Below the pieces are notes generated by a model. It was not told where the DNA came from, made no database searches, and saw nothing but the letters and a program-made list of their open reading frames with translations. A program made the translations under genes and the position numbers. A stretch of 64,000 nucleotides of DNA from Akkermansiaceae bacterium (GTDB lineage: Bacteria; Verrucomicrobiota; Verrucomicrobiia; Verrucomicrobiales; Akkermansiaceae): positions 62,001-126,000 of the forward strand of contig CAIXKE010000066.1 of NCBI GenBank assembly GCA_903919975.1, given 5' to 3'. Of the stretch, positions 9,950 to 17,924 are shown piece after piece (within the stretch, counting starts at the first letter, position 1; each line of letters opens with the position of its first letter).

Positions 9950-10020
9950 AGCCTCATAGTGTAATGGTAACACCCCGGATTTTGATTCCGTTATTCTAGG
10001 TTCGAGCCCTAGTGAGGCTA
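9950..10020 (+). tRNA. tRNA-Gln (anticodon TTG)
   Basis: A complete 71-base cloverleaf. The acceptor arms are AGCCTCA and TGAGGCT with discriminator A. The anticodon loop TTTTGAT places TTG at the anticodon positions. The T-arm is CTAGG-TTCGAGC-CCTAG. The first anticodon-stem pair (C-T) is mismatched. CCA is not encoded. The 286 bases upstream (9664-9949) hold no gene I can support. Mobile-gene remnants begin right after its 3' end, so it may be an old integration site. Confidence 0.96.
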
Positions 10021-10150
10021 CTTTTCAAACCCTTTAAAATAAGGCGTTTACAGGATTTTCTGGAACCTCTCCCCCGAATCTCCCCCTAGATTTAAACCGA
10101 TTTAAACCAACGAATATCGGAGCTTGAGGGACTCCCCCTGGGCCATGGCC

Positions 10151-10280
10151 TCAGCGTTCCCCGCCCATCAGTCTGCGGATCACTTCGGGATACCACGGTT
10201 TACCAGTGCGTGATGGAATCCCTTCTTGATTTTATTTTTCTGCGATAGCGGCGAACGTCATCGGTTTGCCTCCCTTGGTT
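10151..10280 (-). pseudogene. Degenerate recombinase-like fragment
   Basis: Read on the minus strand, this stretch gives MTFAAIAEK, an in-frame TAA (10232-10234), then NQEGIPSRTGKPWYPEVI and RRLMGGER before a TGA at 10151-10153. The pattern 'AIA..LN.EGIPSRTGKPW.P..IRR' is characteristic of the helix-turn-helix tail of serine-type site-specific recombinases. The premature stop and lack of an N-terminal catalytic region mark it as a remnant. It lies about 130 bases after tRNA-Gln. A different HTH-containing mobile protein with the same tail is possible. Confidence 0.5.
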
Positions 10281-10713
10281 TGCGCCTGAGAGTACGAATT
10301 AAATCCATTGTTGCGCTCTCACCATCACGTTCGCCAAATGCTCGATGCCTTGGAATGGATTTTGAAGCGGGATGTTCCGTGCCTTGTAGTATTCCAGTGC
10401 GGACTTTCGAAATACGCCAACCGCAGCGGATACAGCACTGGCAAAAGTTCTTTTTTTCGGTCGGCGTAGGTATTTTTCGCCAAACTATTTCCGGGGCAGG
10501 GTGATCTTATCGATCTTCCCCACTGTTTTAAAATCGCCGCGCTTCATGATGCATTTTAAACGGGCTAGATTGTGCGCGATGGTCTGGGGTCTTGGGGGGG
10601 GGGGCCGATTGGCGGCAAAAATCCCGGTAAAGTATTTCAATTTCCTCAAAGATAGGATTCGCACCTGCTTTGACATACGGTTTCTTGTGAAGTTCCGCCA
10701 TTCTTGGAAGGTT
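10281..10713. other. Non-coding or decayed stretch with an 11-base G run
   Basis: I see no intact gene. Short open frames on both strands lack recognisable motifs. A run of eleven G residues lies at about 10594-10604. The sequence is probably further decayed mobile DNA between the recombinase-like and Fic-type fragments. Confidence 0.5.
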
Positions 10714-11021
10714 TCATGGGAGAAGAATGGTACGCTCAATGAGGCCTGCATCGATGGCGGGAATCAGATAGAGCTTTTTAAAATTGCGCCTGTCGGCCAG
10801 TTTAAGTTTGGCCTGCAATTCCTCCCTTGAATTCTCAGCAGCGATCGCGAGAAGGATCGTTTCGACTTGGGGGGTGGCGTCCTCATACCCGAGAGTCGAT
10901 TTCTCTTTCGAATGCACCGGTAGGCGGATGAGGAAGTAGGAGTGATCCTCATCGAAATCGAATATCGGTGGAGGCGAGCCATTTTTTCTTCATCGCCCGG
11001 AGGATTTTTGGAATACCGGTG
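10714..11021 (-). pseudogene. Frameshifted remnant of a Fic-type/AlbA-type C-terminal domain
   Basis: On the minus strand the pieces GIPKILRAMKK, NGSPPPIFDFDEDHSYFLI, RLPVHSKEK and RRNFKKLYLIPAIDAGLIE can be joined only by one frameshift near 10975-10985. This succession (glycine-rich 'GIPKILRAM..NG.P.P.F', 'YFLIRLPVH', then a winged helix 'R..F...YL.PAI.AGLIE.TIP') is the usual C-terminus of AlbA_2-type ATP-binding or Fic-like proteins. The N-terminal domains are absent. The gene is therefore a truncated, frameshifted relic in the accessory stretch after tRNA-Gln. Confidence 0.6.
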
Positions 11022-11305
11022 GACCGGCCTTCGGTGATTCATTTTCTGAGCAGGTGATTTCAACGTGCCCTGAAGGACGTGCAAGTTTCACTATTCCACT
11101 GGCAATCCGGTCGTTTTTGGAGTTTTGAGTCATGTCAACTTGATAGCGATGGCGTCGTTCTAGCTCAAGTCATCCGGATGTCATAAAATTCACGGCCAAT
11201 TGGAATCCCCCTGATCTTTCCAGTCGATTAACGAGCAGCTTCTAGCAAAAAATCAATGCCGATTCCCCATTGTTCATTCTACCGCACGGGTTGATGGAAT
11301 TGAAG

Positions 11306-13354
11306 TTATTGGAAACCGATCTTTCGGCAGCGGTTAGTTTTCAGGTCGGATTCCGCAATCACTGCCAGCAACAGGCTGTGAGCATTGTGGAATGGTTGGA
11401 ATCGGTGCTGCCTTGCAACGGCTGCGAAATCCCCCGGAGCGGCTAGGTCCATGGTGCTTGCCAACTTCAGATCGGCGGATGTCGGTGGTGGCAGATGGAG
11501 ATTCCGGCAGTAGGAGACAAGAAGGCGGCTGGCTTGATCCGGGAGCAGATAGCCGAAGTGGAGTTTGATGTCGAATCGGCGCATGCTCGCGGGATCAAGC
11601 TGATCGATTAGATTGGTGGAGGCAATCAGGATACCGGGAAAAGATTCGATCTGGGTGAGCATCTCGTTGATCTGGGTGACTTCCCAAGAATTCTGGGTCT
11701 GGGTGCGGTCGCGCAAAAACGAATCCACCTCGTCGATGAGGAGCACGGCACCATCTCGTTTGGCGGTTTCGAAAGTTTGGGCGATCATCTGCTCGGTCAT
11801 GCCGACATAAGGACTCAAAAGATCGGAGGCCTTTCGAAGGAGCAGCGGTTGGCGGATTTCATTGGCAAGCCAGTGTCCGAACGAAGTTTTGCCGGTGCCG
11901 GGCGGGCCATACAGGCAGAGGCGGGCGCTCGGGTTCTTCCTTAGATTGGCGGCGATTTGCGGGAGATCCGCGGAGGTGTTCAGATGGGAGATGTCATAGA
12001 GTCCGGGTTGAACCATCTGGATCGTTGCCCTGGCGGGGTCGGGATAGCCCTGCGCCTTCAGGATTCCGCCGATGACGTGCGTAAGTGCCGCATCCCGATC
12101 CGCTTTCGGGATGCCCTGCTTGATCGATTGGATGACATTGCGGGCGCGGGTGATCACGGCGGGTGCCAGATGTTCGATTCCGGCGAGATGCTCGATCAGG
12201 CCGGGCGAAGCCAAATTTCCGGCCTTTTCTCTGAGGATTCGACCGCGCTGGGTTTTCGGTGGAATGGGGACCTCTAAGATGAAATCGAAGCGGCGGGAGA
12301 ATGCCGGATCCAGCGTCTCGATTGAGTTCGAAATCCAGAACACCGGTTGACGGTTGTTTTCGAGCATTTGGTTGAACCAGCCTTTGTGGGTGTTTGCCAT
12401 GCCACGATTCGATAATGACGGAGTTAGAATATCCTCGGCTTCATCGAAAACGAGAAGAACCTGGGTTTCATGGAAATACGTCTGAGCGAGATTAAGAACT
12501 GAAAGCCGTTGATCGGCGTGAAGCGGATCACCATCGTTGTCCGCAGTATCGAGATCGAATACGGGCATGCCCAAGGTTTGGCCGAGGACGCGCACGAGTT
12601 GGGATTTTCCCGTTCCCGGAGCACCATGAATCAGCACGTTGACCCCCGGCTTGCGTTTGGCCTGAACTATTTTCAAATAGGGCAGCAGAAGGTTCAAGCT
12701 CGTCTGGAGATGTGGGAAGTCCTCAAGACCAAGATCAGGGGGCGGCAGGGTGACCACGCCGAACAGTTTGAGCAGTCTAGCCGGATTGTAAGAATCACGA
12801 AGAAGCCGGACGGCCAGCGCTTCGGAATGAAATTCCGGATTAGCTGTTTTGTTAGAATGTTCACGCTTCAACAGCCCGCACTTCATCAATCGTCCGCCAG
12901 GTGCCATGGCTTTGGTTACGGCATTGCGGGGAAGATCCAGAACCTTGGAGAGAAACCGTGAAGTTTCCGCGCCGATGAACTTGCGGACTATGCGACATGT
13001 ATCCGCAAGCGGAGGCTCGATTTCCATGCAGGCAAAGAATTCGAGGAGGCGTTGTTCGGTTGGGTTGAGTTGGATCGAGGCGGCGAAGCGCGTGAAGCTG
13101 TCCCGCGCCTGAGCAGGCAGTGCCGTGGATACGGACTGCTCCAACGAGCTCTGGAGATCATCCAGTAAGCGCGGGATCTTGCCGATCGTTTCTTCGTCAT
13201 CATTCTTGGGCAGTCCTAGGAAATCCGCGATGTCGACGTCCGCGTAGGATGATCCCTCGATGAATGAAGCTCGGCACAAATTCGGTGAGAATATGCGGAG
13301 AATCCAGAGTGCGATGAGGCGATCGAAGCGGGAGCGAAATCGTTGGGTTGCCAT
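11306..13354 (-). CDS. Double AAA+ ATPase (SpoVK/Cdc48-like)
   Basis: This 682-residue protein has an N-terminal region of about 230 residues, probably helical and HTH-like, then two AAA+ modules. The first has Walker A GAPGTGKS (244-251), Walker B LLVFDEAED (300-308) and arginine-finger-like FSRRFD (352-357). The second has Walker A GPPGTGKT (483-490), Walker B VLLIDEVDSF (537-546) and MRRFD near 591. It should form a ring-shaped unfoldase or remodelling machine. The start lies 17 bases after the stop of the partner gene at 13372-14430, so the partner is transcribed first and both are probably one operon. It sits in the accessory island between two tRNA genes, with toxin-antitoxin genes and a WYL regulator. 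The target is unknown; a defence or stress role is only inference. Confidence 0.85.
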   Translation of the reverse strand: MATQRFRSRFDRLIALWILRIFSPNLCRASFIEGSSYADVDIADFLGLPKNDDEETIGKIPRLLDDLQSSLEQSVSTALPAQARDSFTRFAASIQLNPTEQRLLEFFACMEIEPPLADTCRIVRKFIGAETSRFLSKVLDLPRNAVTKAMAPGGRLMKCGLLKREHSNKTANPEFHSEALAVRLLRDSYNPARLLKLFGVVTLPPPDLGLEDFPHLQTSLNLLLPYLKIVQAKRKPGVNVLIHGAPGTGKSQLVRVLGQTLGMPVFDLDTADNDGDPLHADQRLSVLNLAQTYFHETQVLLVFDEAEDILTPSLSNRGMANTHKGWFNQMLENNRQPVFWISNSIETLDPAFSRRFDFILEVPIPPKTQRGRILREKAGNLASPGLIEHLAGIEHLAPAVITRARNVIQSIKQGIPKADRDAALTHVIGGILKAQGYPDPARATIQMVQPGLYDISHLNTSADLPQIAANLRKNPSARLCLYGPPGTGKTSFGHWLANEIRQPLLLRKASDLLSPYVGMTEQMIAQTFETAKRDGAVLLIDEVDSFLRDRTQTQNSWEVTQINEMLTQIESFPGILIASTNLIDQLDPASMRRFDIKLHFGYLLPDQASRLLVSYCRNLHLPPPTSADLKLASTMDLAAPGDFAAVARQHRFQPFHNAHSLLLAVIAESDLKTNRCRKIGFQ

Positions 13355-13371
13355 GAGGTGTTGTGATTGGT

Positions 13372-14430
13372 TTACTCTCTATCTGTTGTCAGTTCCTGGG
13401 ATGCGGCGCCGCCTAGCACGTCACCGGGCCAGGCGGCTAAATATTCGGAAAATGCCATGGATGCCTGGTCGTGATCGCCGGCGTGATGAAGGGCTAGTCC
13501 ACGCAGCCAATGATAGAAGCCGGGTTCGCCATCCCTAGGGTTTCCCAGCAAGCGCAGCGCTTCGATGTCGTCACCGCCCTCGATCAGTGCGTGCATGTAA
13601 GATGGACTAAGTGACTTCGCATCTGGATAACGACCGTCGCGAATTCCACCGTCCTTCGCAGCGCGGATGGCGGGCATCCAGCGGCGGAGTTGGCGGAGGG
13701 CGAGGCATTTTAACGGAGCCCATTTCTTGCGCGGGAGCTCTTTGGGATGTTCGCGCAGCAGTTGCAATACATCCTGCCAGCGCCTCAATCCTTGGGCGAG
13801 GCGGAGTAAAGTCACGGGGGTCCGTTCAGCGGGAGGCGATTCGAGTCCTTCATCAAGGAAGCCGCCAAGATTGCAGTGCGGTAGTTCGTTCCAATCGATT
13901 TCGAATTCGTTAATTTCGCGCCAATCGAGATGGTGCGGCAGACGCAATGGGAAAAACCAGTTGAGATCGTCAGCAAGTTGCAGCAATTCGCCGAAACGAC
14001 GTTCGATCAATGCTCCGTCATCGGCACGCACGATGAGATCGCAGGTGACTGCCAGTCGGCCATACAAGCCGAGGTCGCAGTCAGTCCGGACATGGAAGGG
14101 CGTGGGATCCAACAGGTTTCCAATAAGGAGAGCGTCGGATGGGCCATCGGCGATGAGATAGCCAATGATCAACGTGAAGCGAATATTGGTGCGTAGGTTA
14201 TCCACCGGCATGGGGCAGACTTGAACGACATACTGACCTCGGATGAGGGCACAGAGGGTCGGGGTTTCGCTGGATTCGGGATCCAATTCCTCGATGTCGA
14301 TGCCCGACGGGGCATTTTCGCAAGCGGATACCCGCTCAATCGCGGGGATGACGAGTTCCCTCATGATGGTGATGAGCGGCGAGGTGGTTGCGTTGGTGGT
14401 GGATTTCCGGAAGTTGCGGGGCTTGGACAT
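13372..14430 (-). CDS. TPR-like partner protein of the AAA+ ATPase
   Basis: This 352-residue protein lacks a signal peptide. The N-terminal half (about residues 50-170) has an alternating beta/alpha pattern, including RGQYVVQVCPMPVDNLRTN, FTLIIGYLIADG and LLQLADDLNWFFPLRL, suggestive of a YbjN or type III chaperone-like fold. The C-terminal half is helical and TPR-like, ending GFYHWLRGLALHHAGDHDQ and ASMAFSEYLAAWPGD. I chose the internal ATG at 14430 (MSKPRNFRK) over an upstream one at 14502 because the extra residues look non-coding. It is the upstream gene of a tight pair with the double AAA+ ATPase and is probably its adaptor or substrate-recruiting partner. I do not recognise a named family. 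Confidence 0.65.
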   Translation of the reverse strand: MSKPRNFRKSTTNATTSPLITIMRELVIPAIERVSACENAPSGIDIEELDPESSETPTLCALIRGQYVVQVCPMPVDNLRTNIRFTLIIGYLIADGPSDALLIGNLLDPTPFHVRTDCDLGLYGRLAVTCDLIVRADDGALIERRFGELLQLADDLNWFFPLRLPHHLDWREINEFEIDWNELPHCNLGGFLDEGLESPPAERTPVTLLRLAQGLRRWQDVLQLLREHPKELPRKKWAPLKCLALRQLRRWMPAIRAAKDGGIRDGRYPDAKSLSPSYMHALIEGGDDIEALRLLGNPRDGEPGFYHWLRGLALHHAGDHDQASMAFSEYLAAWPGDVLGGAASQELTTDRE

Positions 14431-14613
14431 GGCAGTAGGTGTTGGTGATATGGAAATTGGGATGATGCGGGAAACAGCGAAGCGCAGGTGGCCCAGAGGC
14501 AAACGATGGGGGGACTGGCCCGGCCCGGAACCACCTGCGGATTTTTCACGCGGGTGATGGTTTAACGATGACGGCGGCGAAGTGCGAAATGTGATTGAAA
14601 CATGCGCTCACAA

Positions 14614-14644
14614 TACCCCCAGGGGTGGGACAAATATGGGGGTA
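14614..14644. promoter_or_regulatory. Inverted repeat upstream of the AAA+ operon
   Basis: TACCCCC (14614-14620) pairs with GGGGGTA (14638-14644) across 17 bases, and an alternative small hairpin ACCCC-CA-GGGGT is nested in the left half. It lies about 185 bases upstream of the presumed start of the AAA+/TPR operon on the minus strand. It could be an operator or a hairpin in the leader. I see no clear promoter hexamers. Confidence 0.3.
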
Positions 14645-14671
14645 GGCTGAAAATAGATGAAAAAATTTGAT

Positions 14672-14917
14672 TCACAGCGTGCCCGCCAAGGCATTCTGAA
14701 ACGCCTCAACGATCCCCTCGACCCACTGCTGGTTCCTGGCGCTATCATCCTCTTTCGACCATCGGACAAACGACGCCTGTAGCCAGACCAGCAGACTCTT
14801 CGTGACATACGTCATCTTCGTCTCATGAGCCGGAATCTGAACCATTTCAGTCTGGATCTGGGAAGACGTCTCCTTGGAAGGCTTCATCGGATAGGTATCG
14901 GCGAGGTCCCATGTCAC
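14672..14917 (-). CDS. Small hypothetical protein
   Basis: An 81-residue open frame with a coding-like composition in its second half, including WLQASFVRWSKEDD and QWVEGIVEAFQNALAG, but no family I recognise. It has no signal peptide or membrane segment. Its start codon lies inside a 27-base sequence that recurs at 17851-17877, so the start region is repeated DNA. It may be a gene remnant. It points the same way as the AAA+ operon, about 240 bases upstream of it. Confidence 0.3.
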   Translation of the reverse strand: MTWDLADTYPMKPSKETSSQIQTEMVQIPAHETKMTYVTKSLLVWLQASFVRWSKEDDSARNQQWVEGIVEAFQNALAGTL

Positions 14918-14931
14918 ATGACTGCGCGGTC
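14905..14931. repeat. 27-bp direct repeat, copy 1
   Basis: Matches 17851-17877 at 25 of 27 positions, in direct orientation, 2946 bases apart. The shared core includes CACATGACTGCGCGGTC. Both copies lie just upstream of a toxin-antitoxin start (94 and 48 bases before the ATG). Confidence 0.75.
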
Positions 14932-15024
14932 ATGAAGTGCGACCGCCACACATTCCGCCAACCTACAGATTTACGGAAAATTCCCGTTGATCATCCCGAC
15001 CAACTTGGCTAAGTTCCCACAGTC

Positions 15025-15180
15025 ATGCAAGTCACCATCCATGAGGCAAAAACGCAGCTTTCGAGGTTGCATCACGGCTGCAACGCTTGCGGGGGAAGTC
15101 CACTATTTGCGGATTTCAGCGGTGGAGTCGCCTGTTCCCAAGAATCCAGAACAGAATTGATCCATCAGGCGGTTAGAAGA
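15025..15180 (+). pseudogene. Decayed Phd/YefM-type antitoxin
   Basis: The ATG at 15025 begins MQVTIHEAKTQLSRL, the textbook N-terminus of Phd/YefM antitoxins. The frame then breaks: TAATLAGEV, the expected continuation, is found one base out of phase from about 15074. No full toxin gene follows, but the stretch at 15241-15314 resembles the 3' end of the intact vapC nearby. The module is therefore a frameshifted antitoxin with a mostly deleted toxin. Confidence 0.6.
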
Positions 15181-15240
15181 TAGTGAATGTGGACCAGAGG
15201 AAGACTTATCGGGATCTTGGGCGATGTGGACGCGCTTCAA

Positions 15241-15314
15241 CCGAAGAAGTGATGCTTTGACAGATTTGTATGGAATTCCGTGAGATAAAAAAGTGATGTT
15301 TGCTAAACCGCTGG
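15241..15314. repeat. Imperfect direct repeat left of vapBC
   Basis: About 57 bases of this stretch (15255-15314) align with 16055-16111: both start CTTTGA, share GATTTG-ATGGAAT-CCGTGA, and end AAACGCTGG or AAACCGCTGG. The right copy begins inside the last codons of vapC, so the left copy is probably the 3' tail of an earlier, lost vapC-like toxin. Confidence 0.6.
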
Positions 15315-15419
15315 CTGCACGGGGAACGCGCCAATCCCGCCAACTGACTACATAACGGGGAATTTGCTTACCCAAGATTGCCCGTTGACCTGCGGCTCTT
15401 GAGCGGGTATATACCAGCT

Positions 15420-15650
15420 ATGACAACGACATTGTTTACAAATGGTCGCTCGCAGGCGGTGAGAATTCCCAAAGAACTGAGATTCAAAAGTAAGGAGATT
15501 TCCATCCGCCGCTTGGGTGATGGAGTATTCTTGGTGCCGGTCAAGGCCTGCACCTGGCCGGAGGGATTCTTCAAGAACATCCTCATCGATGACGCCAATT
15601 TCACCCGCCCCGAGCAAGGCGAACTCCCACTAGTCGTGGAACTCACCTGA
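15420..15650 (+). CDS. vapB: VapB-type antitoxin (AbrB/SpoVT fold)
   Basis: This 76-residue protein matches VapB antitoxins: an N-terminal AbrB-like DNA-binding domain with TNGRSQAVRIPKELRF (residues 7-22), the hallmark 'NGRSQAVRIPKE' signature, then a short acidic and aromatic C-terminal tail expected to bind the toxin. VapB neutralises VapC and represses its own operon. I chose the ATG at 15420 rather than one 14 codons upstream because the family begins right before this motif. Its stop codon overlaps the vapC start by one base (TGATG), typical of translational coupling. Confidence 0.9.
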   Translation: MTTTLFTNGRSQAVRIPKELRFKSKEISIRRLGDGVFLVPVKACTWPEGFFKNILIDDANFTRPEQGELPLVVELT

Positions 15651-16060
15651 TGACCTACCTTCTCGATACCAACGTCTGCATCGCGGCCATGCGTGGAAAT
15701 CCCAAGGTGGTGCAGGGACTCGCCAGCCGCAGTCCCGAGGATTGCGCCATTTCCATGGTGAGCGTTTTCGAATTGTTCGCAGGAGTCTTCCGTTGCTATG
15801 ACCCGGAGAGGGAAGGGCTAAAAGTCTCCACTTTTCTGGAACCGCTCCACCTCCTGCCCTTCGATTGGGACTCCGCCTTGAAAGCCGCCGAAATCCGTTT
15901 TCAGCTTGAAAAAACCGGCAGCAAAATCGGCCCCTACGATTTACAACTCTGCGGCCAAGCCCTCGCGCTCGATCTGACACTCGTCACCCACAATACCCGC
16001 GAATTCAAACGCGTCACCGGCTTGCGGCTTGAAGACTGGGAGATCGAAGAGCCGCTTTGA
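15650..16060 (+). CDS. vapC: VapC-type PIN-domain toxin RNase
   Basis: This 136-residue PIN-domain ribonuclease is the toxin of the module, likely cutting tRNA or rRNA when free of VapB. The expected acidic residues are visible: D6 in YLLDTNVCI, E41 in VFELFAG, D97 in GPYDLQLCG, and the final THNTREFKRV motif near 113-122. The length is normal and no mutation is seen, so it should be active. It overlaps vapB by one base. The pair is enclosed by imperfect direct repeats and sits among decayed modules of the same kind, so it is a recent or selected survivor. Confidence 0.92.
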   Translation: MTYLLDTNVCIAAMRGNPKVVQGLASRSPEDCAISMVSVFELFAGVFRCYDPEREGLKVSTFLEPLHLLPFDWDSALKAAEIRFQLEKTGSKIGPYDLQLCGQALALDLTLVTHNTREFKRVTGLRLEDWEIEEPL

Positions 16061-16111
16061 CGGATTTGGATGGAATGCCGTGATTTGAAAAAGAGGCGCG
16101 CCAAACGCTGG
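16055..16111. repeat. Imperfect direct repeat right of vapBC
   Basis: This is the right-hand counterpart of 15255-15314. It includes the final codons of vapC and about 50 bases after the stop. See the left copy for the alignment. Confidence 0.6.
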
Positions 16112-16125
16112 TCACCGGGAATCGA

Positions 16126-17181
16126 TCAGTTTTTCTGCATGGCTCGCACTTCGTGGCGGACCATTTTGGCTAGTTCGGGTGGGCCGAGAACTTTCGCCTG
16201 ACTGCCGAAGCTGAGTACCCAGCGCAGGACTTCCTCCAAGCGTCCCACTTCGAAGCGCACTTCCTCCTTGTTGCCGTGGACATCGAGAAGCGTCACCTCT
16301 TGGGTCGGGTGCCAACGACGCTCTTGGGCCAACCTCGCGGCGTAGTTCCGCAACTCAAGTCTGACCATGTGGCGCGAATGGTCTCCTGCAACATTCCAGA
16401 CACCGAACGATCGGTTCAGATAGGCCGCGCCATCGAAATCCTTGGGTCTCTCGAAGCCCGATTGCAAAGCACGGACACGCGACATGCGGGGCAGCGCGAA
16501 AGTCCGCAGCGCGCCGCGTTCCAGATCATAAGCGATGAGATACCATCCGCCCTCGACCTCTCCGAGATGAAGGGGTTGCACCTTGCGGGCTTCCGCGCCA
16601 TCGCTGTCGAGTTTTCGGTAATGGAAGACGGTTTCCGTTTGATCCAGAATGGCTTTGGAAATCTGACCGAAGTGTTTGATCAGGCGTTCGTCTTGTTTCA
16701 CTGTCTTGCGGGAGAATGCCTCATCGAGATCCGCCCACGTGAACTCGATCCGACCCAACAAACCGCGGGTGATTTTGGCGAAGGCTCCACTCAGTTCGTC
16801 CGCAAGGCGAGTGCCGCGGATGCCTTGGAGGGCGGTGCGGGTGAAGAATAGGGTCGCCAGTTCCTCCGATGACATCTGGAACACCGGGAAATCCGAAACA
16901 TCGCCATCATAGCGATAGCCGTGGAGGTCGTCGCAATAGATCAGTGGAAGCCCCAACGAGTCGCGCATGAAGCTGATGTCACGCTGAATGGTTTTCCGAT
17001 CCACTTCGAGGGACTGCGCGAGCGTCGAGCAGTTCGGCAGTGAACCGCTGCGGATGCTGGCGTGGATTTGGTAAATCCGGTGCATCGGTCGCCGGTTTTT
17101 GCCGTCCCGTGGGGCCGCCTCCTTGATGCTGGCGGCGGATGGGGCGGTCTTCGACTTGCGTTCGTTGAGTTTCATATTCAC
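16126..17181 (-). CDS. HTH/WYL-domain transcriptional regulator
   Basis: This 351-residue protein has an N-terminal DeoR-like helix-turn-helix (RMHRIYQIHASIRSGSLPN... LEVDRKTIQRDISFMRD, about residues 32-73) and a WYL ligand-sensing domain with the signature GGWYLIAYD at 211-219. A C-terminal WCX-like extension follows. WYL regulators bind nucleic-acid-derived or nucleotide ligands and often control defence or DNA-repair genes. It is transcribed leftward, away from a small membrane protein at 17387. The vapBC genes run toward it, ending 65 bases beyond its stop. The AAA+/TPR operon about 2 kb away is a possible target, but no binding site is identified. The N-terminal 28 residues are Lys/Ala-rich and may be shorter in reality. 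Confidence 0.9.
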   Translation of the reverse strand: MNMKLNERKSKTAPSAASIKEAAPRDGKNRRPMHRIYQIHASIRSGSLPNCSTLAQSLEVDRKTIQRDISFMRDSLGLPLIYCDDLHGYRYDGDVSDFPVFQMSSEELATLFFTRTALQGIRGTRLADELSGAFAKITRGLLGRIEFTWADLDEAFSRKTVKQDERLIKHFGQISKAILDQTETVFHYRKLDSDGAEARKVQPLHLGEVEGGWYLIAYDLERGALRTFALPRMSRVRALQSGFERPKDFDGAAYLNRSFGVWNVAGDHSRHMVRLELRNYAARLAQERRWHPTQEVTLLDVHGNKEEVRFEVGRLEEVLRWVLSFGSQAKVLGPPELAKMVRHEVRAMQKN

Positions 17182-17386
17182 ACGGAAAGATGTTTCAGAT
17201 CTCGGTCATGGAGAGATAGGCGCACTCGCCATCGGCCGACCGTTCCTTTGCGGTCTATCCAACAGCCCGACCGTTTTTTGTCAAGCGGTGGCACGCGGGA
17301 GCGGAAGTCTTCGCCTGTTGGATTTCACCGAAGATTCACTGGCGCTTCATCGTGTCGGCATGTGGCCGGGCGATGGTCGCCCCGCT

Positions 17387-17671
17387 ATGAAAGAAAACAT
17401 TGTGATACCCATTAAGATCGAGAGCGTGAAACTATGGACCCAGTGGACGCTGGAAGCGACGAGCTGGCTGATTTGCCTCGGCCTGCTGGCGGCGAGCGCC
17501 GCCGTTGCGGGCTGCGCCGCGTTGGCCTGGCTGGTTTCAGGCTCCGAAGTCATCCTAACGCTCGGCCTCGTCAGCTGCTTGCTGCTGGGTTTGGCTGGAG
17601 TGTGGCATTTGATGCGTCGGCTTGACCAGGCCGTCAAACAACTGCGGAGCGAAACGCCGGCGGCTGGATAA
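17387..17671 (+). CDS. Small two-TM membrane protein
   Basis: This 94-residue protein has two hydrophobic segments separated by a short polar turn: WLICLGLLAASAAVAGCAAL (about 27-46) and VILTLGLVSCLLLGLAGVW (about 54-72). A basic, amphipathic tail (LMRRLDQAVKQLR) follows. I chose the ATG at 17387 over a longer frame because the upstream part reads antisense to the WYL gene. It is divergent from that gene by about 200 bases. No family is recognised; a membrane-associated partner of an island system is possible but unproven. Confidence 0.5.
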   Translation: MKENIVIPIKIESVKLWTQWTLEATSWLICLGLLAASAAVAGCAALAWLVSGSEVILTLGLVSCLLLGLAGVWHLMRRLDQAVKQLRSETPAAG

Positions 17672-17850
17672 GGGGAGTGTTGTCGCGCTGCCAAAGGCGC
17701 TGTTTTAAACCCTTTGTTCCGTATACTTGCGGGTCCTAGGTGAGGGGGTTGGGTCGCCTGCTGACTCTGTCGCATCAGCGGGCGACATTCCAATTTCGGA
17801 TGTAGTCTTTCTGCGCCGGTGTCTGGGGTGATTCCGGATTACATCGCCAA

Positions 17851-17877
17851 GATCCCATGCCACATGACTGCGCGGTC
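17851..17877. repeat. 27-bp direct repeat, copy 2
   Basis: Second copy of the sequence at 14905-14931 (25 of 27 identical). It lies 48 bases upstream of the ATG of a decayed antitoxin gene. Confidence 0.75.
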
Positions 17878-17924
17878 CGATCCTGCGAATTGACATCATC
17901 CCCGAGTGATGTAAAATTTACAGC

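Noticed and set aside
10594..10604. G11 tract as a phase-variation switch
   Set aside because: It is not inside or just before an intact gene; it could also be a sequencing artefact.
15103..15375. Minus-strand open frame between the decayed antitoxin and vapB
   Set aside because: It overlaps the remnant antitoxin and the repeat; no recognisable motif.
17099..17386. Longer N-terminus for the small membrane protein
   Set aside because: The extra part lies antisense to the WYL gene and is low in coding character.
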